Shown: positions 60,701-64,000 of the stretch, piece after piece
How positions within the stretch are numbered: the first letter of the stretch is position 1
Layout of the letters: each line of letters opens with the position of its first letter
NCBI GenBank assembly: GCA_016169945.1
Contig: JADLSH010000199.1
Coordinates: forward strand, 3,248,501-3,312,500
Length of the DNA: 64,000 nt
Source: Trachythela sp. YZ-2020
Taxonomy: Eukaryota > Cnidaria > Anthozoa > Malacalcyonacea > Clavulariidae
Reading direction: 5' to 3'
Made by a program: the position numbers and the translations under genes
Notes under the pieces: model-generated
Told to the model about the DNA's origin: nothing
Database searches by the model: none
The model's input: the letters and a program-made list of their open reading frames with translations, nothing else

Positions 60701-63310
60701 AAATGGTTCACAAATACACACGACTGATACTGATTACACCAATTTTTGGTGGGGAGGTAGTACGGTGGGGGATATACAATACAATACAATACAATACAAT
60801 ACAATACAATGCAATGCATTGCATTGCAATACAATACAATACAATACAATACAATACAATACAATACAATACAATACAATACAATACAATACAATACAAT
60901 ACAATACAATACAATACAATACAATACAATACAATACAATACAATACAATACCTGTGATGTTTTTCATGCTTGTTAAACAAAGTAACTCAGGTCTTGTTT
61001 TATAAATCTGATTTCCGTAAGGATCCTCCTCGCTCATGCTGAACTATATACAAAACATATTAATACTGTAGTTAATTAGTTACTATAACTAGTTACTTAT
61101 TAATAGTTAAGTTACTATTAATCGGTAGATATTTCCAACAAATACAATACATAATCATAGAACAATTCATTAACTTCTAACTCATTAAGAGATTAGGGAT
61201 GGATCGAGTATGATTCCATCAAACATCGCAGGTTTTCTCCGGGTACTCTGGACGAATAAGAGATGGCATTTGCTGGACAATCAGGGAGAACACGTTAGAA
61301 CCATTGAACTATATAATAGACTGGAACGCTAACGCAGGGGGGGGGAATTGAAGCCAGCATAATTCAGTTTTTCTGAGGTTTGAGTTGAAATACTTAACGC
61401 CGAACATTGGGCTGTATATGAAATTGAAGCTATTAAAAAGTTATATTTGATATAAAAACTTCAAGACTTTTAATAGGTAAAAGGGAAATACTTAAAACTT
61501 TGAGGGAAAATTTGCCGTATTTTACAAAATTGCGGTTGTTTTTGTATTTTTTAAGTATTTCCATTTTGCCTAAAGTCTTGAAGTTTTTATATCAAATATA
61601 ACTTTTTAATAGCTACAATTTCATATACAGCCCAATGTTCGGCGTTAAGTATTTCAACTCAAAACTCAGAAAAACTAGCTTGGCTTCATCCTAGAGTTAG
61701 CGTTCCAGTTTGTATATAGTTCAATGGTTAGAACTGATAAAGCTAACCAGGTATAAATAAAGCTAGTGTATAGCGTAACTACAGGACGGCATAAACAGTA
61801 GCATATTGTATGACTGTACTACTTACTGGTGAGGAAGCCTCCTGTCTCTTTTCTCTGATGTACGTATTCATACTGAGAGATGAAGACGAACCCTCGAACC
61901 GAAACAGTGGAATCTAGACATTAAATTCATGAGTTTTGTTAGTAATTAAAAAACTCATTAATAATTCATGAGGAAAATTCAAAAGAAATTAATGTTTAAT
62001 CAATGTTTGTAAATCGGATAAAAGGTTTGTCCTGATTCAGCTTTGATTTTCTCGGCTTAGACAATGTTTATTTTTAAAATTACTTCGCCAAAGAACTCAT
62101 AAGATGGGTCGTTGTTTAAGTTCGATAAAACATTCGCATCCGATCTTTATCTGATATACAAACGCTCGCCTTTTGCTCATGTTTTATCTATAACTTATAC
62201 AATAGGTTAACCAATTTTAAACATATACATGTTTGATGTTACTCTTTTTTACATTTATTTATTACAATTAATTGTAATAAATTTATTTATTTACAATTAA
62301 TTGTAACTACTGTATAACGTCGCAAAGATCCATGGTTCATGTAATGTGTGTGTCAATACCTTTCTTGGTGGAGCAGCGCCTTTCTTCTTCAGGGAGAAAA
62401 ACGAAGAAATATCCCTAAGAAACGAAGTAATAATTACGTGCTGATAGTTACCATACATTTTATAGTATATACAAATCGCCGTCTACACAAGTAAAAATCA
62501 CATCTTGTCAACAACACGTGTTCGCCACAGACTTGTAGCAAGCTTGTCAACAAGTTGTGACAATGTTGTTATTATATTATGTTGTTACAAGGTCATCAAG
62601 TCGTCATTCACAACTTGTTAACAAGTTATTGAATTGCAGGATGATAACAAGTTGTTGGTAACAACTTGTAACAAGTCTGTGTGCCAACAACCTTGTAGCA
62701 AGTTGTCAACAAGCCGTTGCAAGGTTTTAACAAGCTGGGAATAAGTAGTGCGAACACATCCTGATAACAAGTTGTTCAAACAGCATTAGCACGAGTCTGC
62801 TGGAATTTGTCGCGAGTTCACACAGTGTATACTACAGTTTAGCAAAACAAACGTAAAACAAAATGAAGAACCTGCTAACATAAGATAATTTACAAACACA
62901 AGTTTTAATCATCCTTGTAAAACTCATTAATAATTCATGAAGAAAACACAAAAGAAATCATTAGCGTGAAGGAGTTTGTATATCTGATACAGAATCATGC
63001 TGATTCACATAAACTCAGTTTCAATTTCTTTTCCAAATATCATTATTTATTTTATTTTTGTGCTGAAATGCCAGATGTTCTCATCAAAGACGTTTTTTAT
63101 TACTAGCATTCATTACAATCCGTGTTGTATCGGATATACAACGCTCGCCTTCGGCTCGAGTTTGTATATCCGATACAACACTGCCGCTCATGTTGTAAAT
63201 AGTACTTAAACATTCATTTACATTTCAGATTCTGAAAACGAGGCAGGAGCCGCATGATGAGGCGATGGCACGTTCTGTATGTCAAGATATTCACTAAGCA
63301 GAACTTGAAT
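52865..63310 (-). CDS. EXOC4: Exocyst complex component 4 (Sec8), C-terminal 19 exons
   Basis: Exons right to left: 63310-63222, 62414-62360, 61913-61827, 61043-60953, 60382-60319, 59885-59782, 59507-59434, 59255-59117, 58827-58740, 57956-57905, 57746-57702, 57605-57498, 56872-56771, 56269-56235, 56158-56044, 55216-55098, 54797-54702, 54258-54147, 53044-52865. Every junction is in phase; the total is 584 codons plus stop, against about 974 residues for human EXOC4, so the N-terminal 40% is beyond the window. Diagnostic stretches are [48 protein letters not shown] and [12 protein letters not shown] near the end. Sec8 is a rod-like helical subunit of the octameric exocyst that tethers secretory vesicles to the plasma membrane. 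The product looks intact; nothing suggests a pseudogene. Confidence 0.95.
53124..53527. mobile_element. ~400-bp foldback in the last EXOC4 intron
   Basis: Arms of nearly 190 bp pair around TCACATTTGGGCCGAAATGT. The ends are ACAATAGACAATTTGCATTA and complement. It would form a long RNA duplex in the EXOC4 pre-mRNA. Confidence 0.85.
53655..53990. repeat. CAACTTGTTAACAAGTTG-family repeat
   Basis: It consists of dense short inverted ACAAGTTGTT words. Related copies are at about 100-300 and 62480-62830. Confidence 0.8.
54498..54562 (+). repeat. AATC microsatellite
   Basis: About 16 tetranucleotide units within an EXOC4 intron. Confidence 0.9.
54899..54961 (+). repeat. CATAC/ACCATAC minisatellite
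   Basis: Higher-order 12-bp unit CATACCATACAC, about five copies, just upstream of exon 54797 in transcript sense. Confidence 0.85.
55098..59255 (-). CDS. EXOC4: EXOC4 exons encoding the helical CorEx region toward the C-terminus
   Basis: Nine exons (59255-59117 through 55216-55098) include [35 protein letters not shown], an [18 protein letters not shown] segment and the 35-nt micro-exon 56269-56235 ([11 protein letters not shown]). The micro-exon is accepted because it converts phase 0 to phase 2, exactly what exon 56158 needs, and its sequence matches the PPVSEQIM region of vertebrate Sec8. Confidence 0.9.
55555..55680. repeat. Strong hairpin with 28-bp perfect stem
   Basis: The arm GGAGGACTTCCTCCGATTTC pairs with the opposite strand copy around GAGAAGAATTTC. 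Outer arms (AAGTTCAAACAC) extend the foldback. Confidence 0.9.
58055..58540. mobile_element. GAGAGTTG-family element, interrupted copy
   Basis: Both ends match the full copy at 10498-10796, but about 180 bp of unrelated sequence (58150-58330) lies within. Confidence 0.7.
59434..63310 (-). CDS. EXOC4: EXOC4 exons encoding the middle of the protein
   Basis: Seven exons encode a segment beginning [17 protein letters not shown] and running through [40 protein letters not shown] and [18 protein letters not shown]. Two junctions have competing AGs, and only one choice keeps the frame: the acceptor before TTCAGCATG (exon starts at 61043, not after the later AG) and the acceptor before GCAGTGATG (exon starts at 59507). 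The first exon here starts in phase 0, so the preceding exon ends on a codon boundary outside the window. Confidence 0.9.
59932..60221. mobile_element. hAT-like element (290 bp)
   Basis: The ends CAGTGGCGTAACG and GAGTTACGCCACTG are flanked by a perfect 8-bp duplication ACTGCTCC (59924-59931 and 60222-60229). The C-rich interior resembles the GTGCCCCCGG type. Confidence 0.93.
60773..60951 (+). repeat. ATACA pentanucleotide microsatellite touching an EXOC4 splice donor
   Basis: About 36 units; read on the minus strand the intron starts GTATTGTATTG directly after exon end 60953. Confidence 0.92.
61303..61726. mobile_element. Palindromic element in EXOC4 intron
   Basis: The arms TGAACTATATAATAGACTGG and onward pair with 61560-61726. 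The central loop contains TTTGCCGTATTTTACAAAAT. Confidence 0.8.
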
Positions 63311-64000
63311 CTAGGAAAAAGATAAACAAACATTCTTTCAGGGGTGTATATAGCTACCAGTGGGGTTACTTTTCTCCCACCCTCAATTTTGGAAGGGTCA
63401 CTTCTTCTGGTCTGAAGAAAACAATTGAGAATTGAAGACTGATCAGGAGTAGTGAATACTCAAGTTTTGATGTCCTTTTCACCAATGGTGGGGCTGAGGC
63501 CGATTGGTTAGTTAGTCATGGAATCTGAATCTGATAGGGGAAAATTTGATTTTGTGGAAGTTCAGAATGGCCATTTCTCAAAGTGAGAAGTGAGATTCTT
63601 TGCCACAAAAGTTTGTTAAAGTTTTGTAGTTGGGACAAAATCCTATTTCTATAGTTTTAAGCCTATTCCTTATTCACCTTACGCCTTTCCTCCTTCCCCT
63701 TTTTTCCTGATGTCGTCTTTAGGGTCACCTTCTTCCCATACCCCTGACTTTTTTCCACCCCCCAGAGGAAGAGCAAATGGTAATTACATACACCCCTGCT
63801 TTCATTATACTGAATAGCAGGGGCGGACTGAGCGGTCGGGCAATCGGACGCGGACCCGGAGCCAGAGAGGGAGCAGGGGGCAATTACTGCAAAGAGGACA
63901 AATTCAGACTATTTCCTTCTGCTGAAAATTAACCTGGTTTCTAAGCTATGATTCTTGGAAAACGATTGGCCCCTTTCGAGTGCATTTATACACTCATACA
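63311..64000. other. Right-edge intron of EXOC4
   Basis: It is C-rich to AT-rich non-coding sequence with no recognisable exon. Fragments resemble the repeat at 28930-29030 (GAGGCTGAGGCCAATTGG and TGGCCATTTC words). Confidence 0.5.

Noticed and set aside
60682..61037. Five overlapping 70-109 codon frames on both strands
   Set aside because: All are translations of the ATACA microsatellite; only the EXOC4 exon 61043-60953 is coding here.

Overview
The window is intron-rich, AT-rich animal DNA. All three protein-coding genes lie on the minus strand, and short introns with canonical GT-AG borders separate many small exons. The gene content (a HELZ2-type helicase/RNase, EXOC4), the mass of small palindromic DNA transposons and the tRNA-derived SINEs suggest a marine invertebrate. 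A cnidarian is my best guess, but the sequence does not prove it. No prokaryotic operon, CRISPR array, tRNA or rRNA gene was seen.

Region 1 (462-34539, minus strand) is a very large HELZ2-like gene, open at both ends. I traced 36 exons whose splice phases agree throughout. In protein order they give TPR-like helices, a Lys/Glu-rich coiled coil, a zinc ribbon plus CCCH finger, a Ser-rich linker, a U1-like C2H2 finger, a second CCCH finger, a HELZ-type beta domain, UPF1-like helicase 1, an RNase II (RNB) domain with all four catalytic aspartates, and UPF1-like helicase 2 as far as motif IV. The remaining C-terminus lies left of position 1. About 3,504 codons are present. One exon (26075-26465) carries one surplus base between the two halves of its zinc ribbon.

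Region 2 (40004-43605, minus strand) is a smaller gene that seems to be a chimera. Its two upstream exons are duplicated copies of the Ser-rich exon 13 of the HELZ2-like gene. They splice in phase to a short acidic exon and a long last exon encoding a trypsin-fold serine-protease-like domain (His, Asp and GDSG visible) with a tandemly repeated acidic tail. A directly repeated segment of about 1.3 kb (36641-37969 and 47498-48841) lies upstream of each of the two related genes, so the promoter side may have been copied too.

Region 3 (52865-63310, minus strand) is the C-terminal 19 exons (584 codons plus stop) of the exocyst subunit EXOC4/Sec8. Its 5' part lies right of the window.

The remaining DNA (introns, 34.5-40.0 kb and 43.6-52.9 kb) holds hAT-like non-autonomous elements with 8-bp target duplications, other palindromic elements (some nested), SINEs, two LINE relics, minisatellites and many microsatellites. 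If the HELZ2-like protein acts as its vertebrate relatives do, it would be an RNA-degrading, RNA-unwinding defence or regulatory factor. A functional link to the neighbouring protease-like gene is inferred only from their shared exon.
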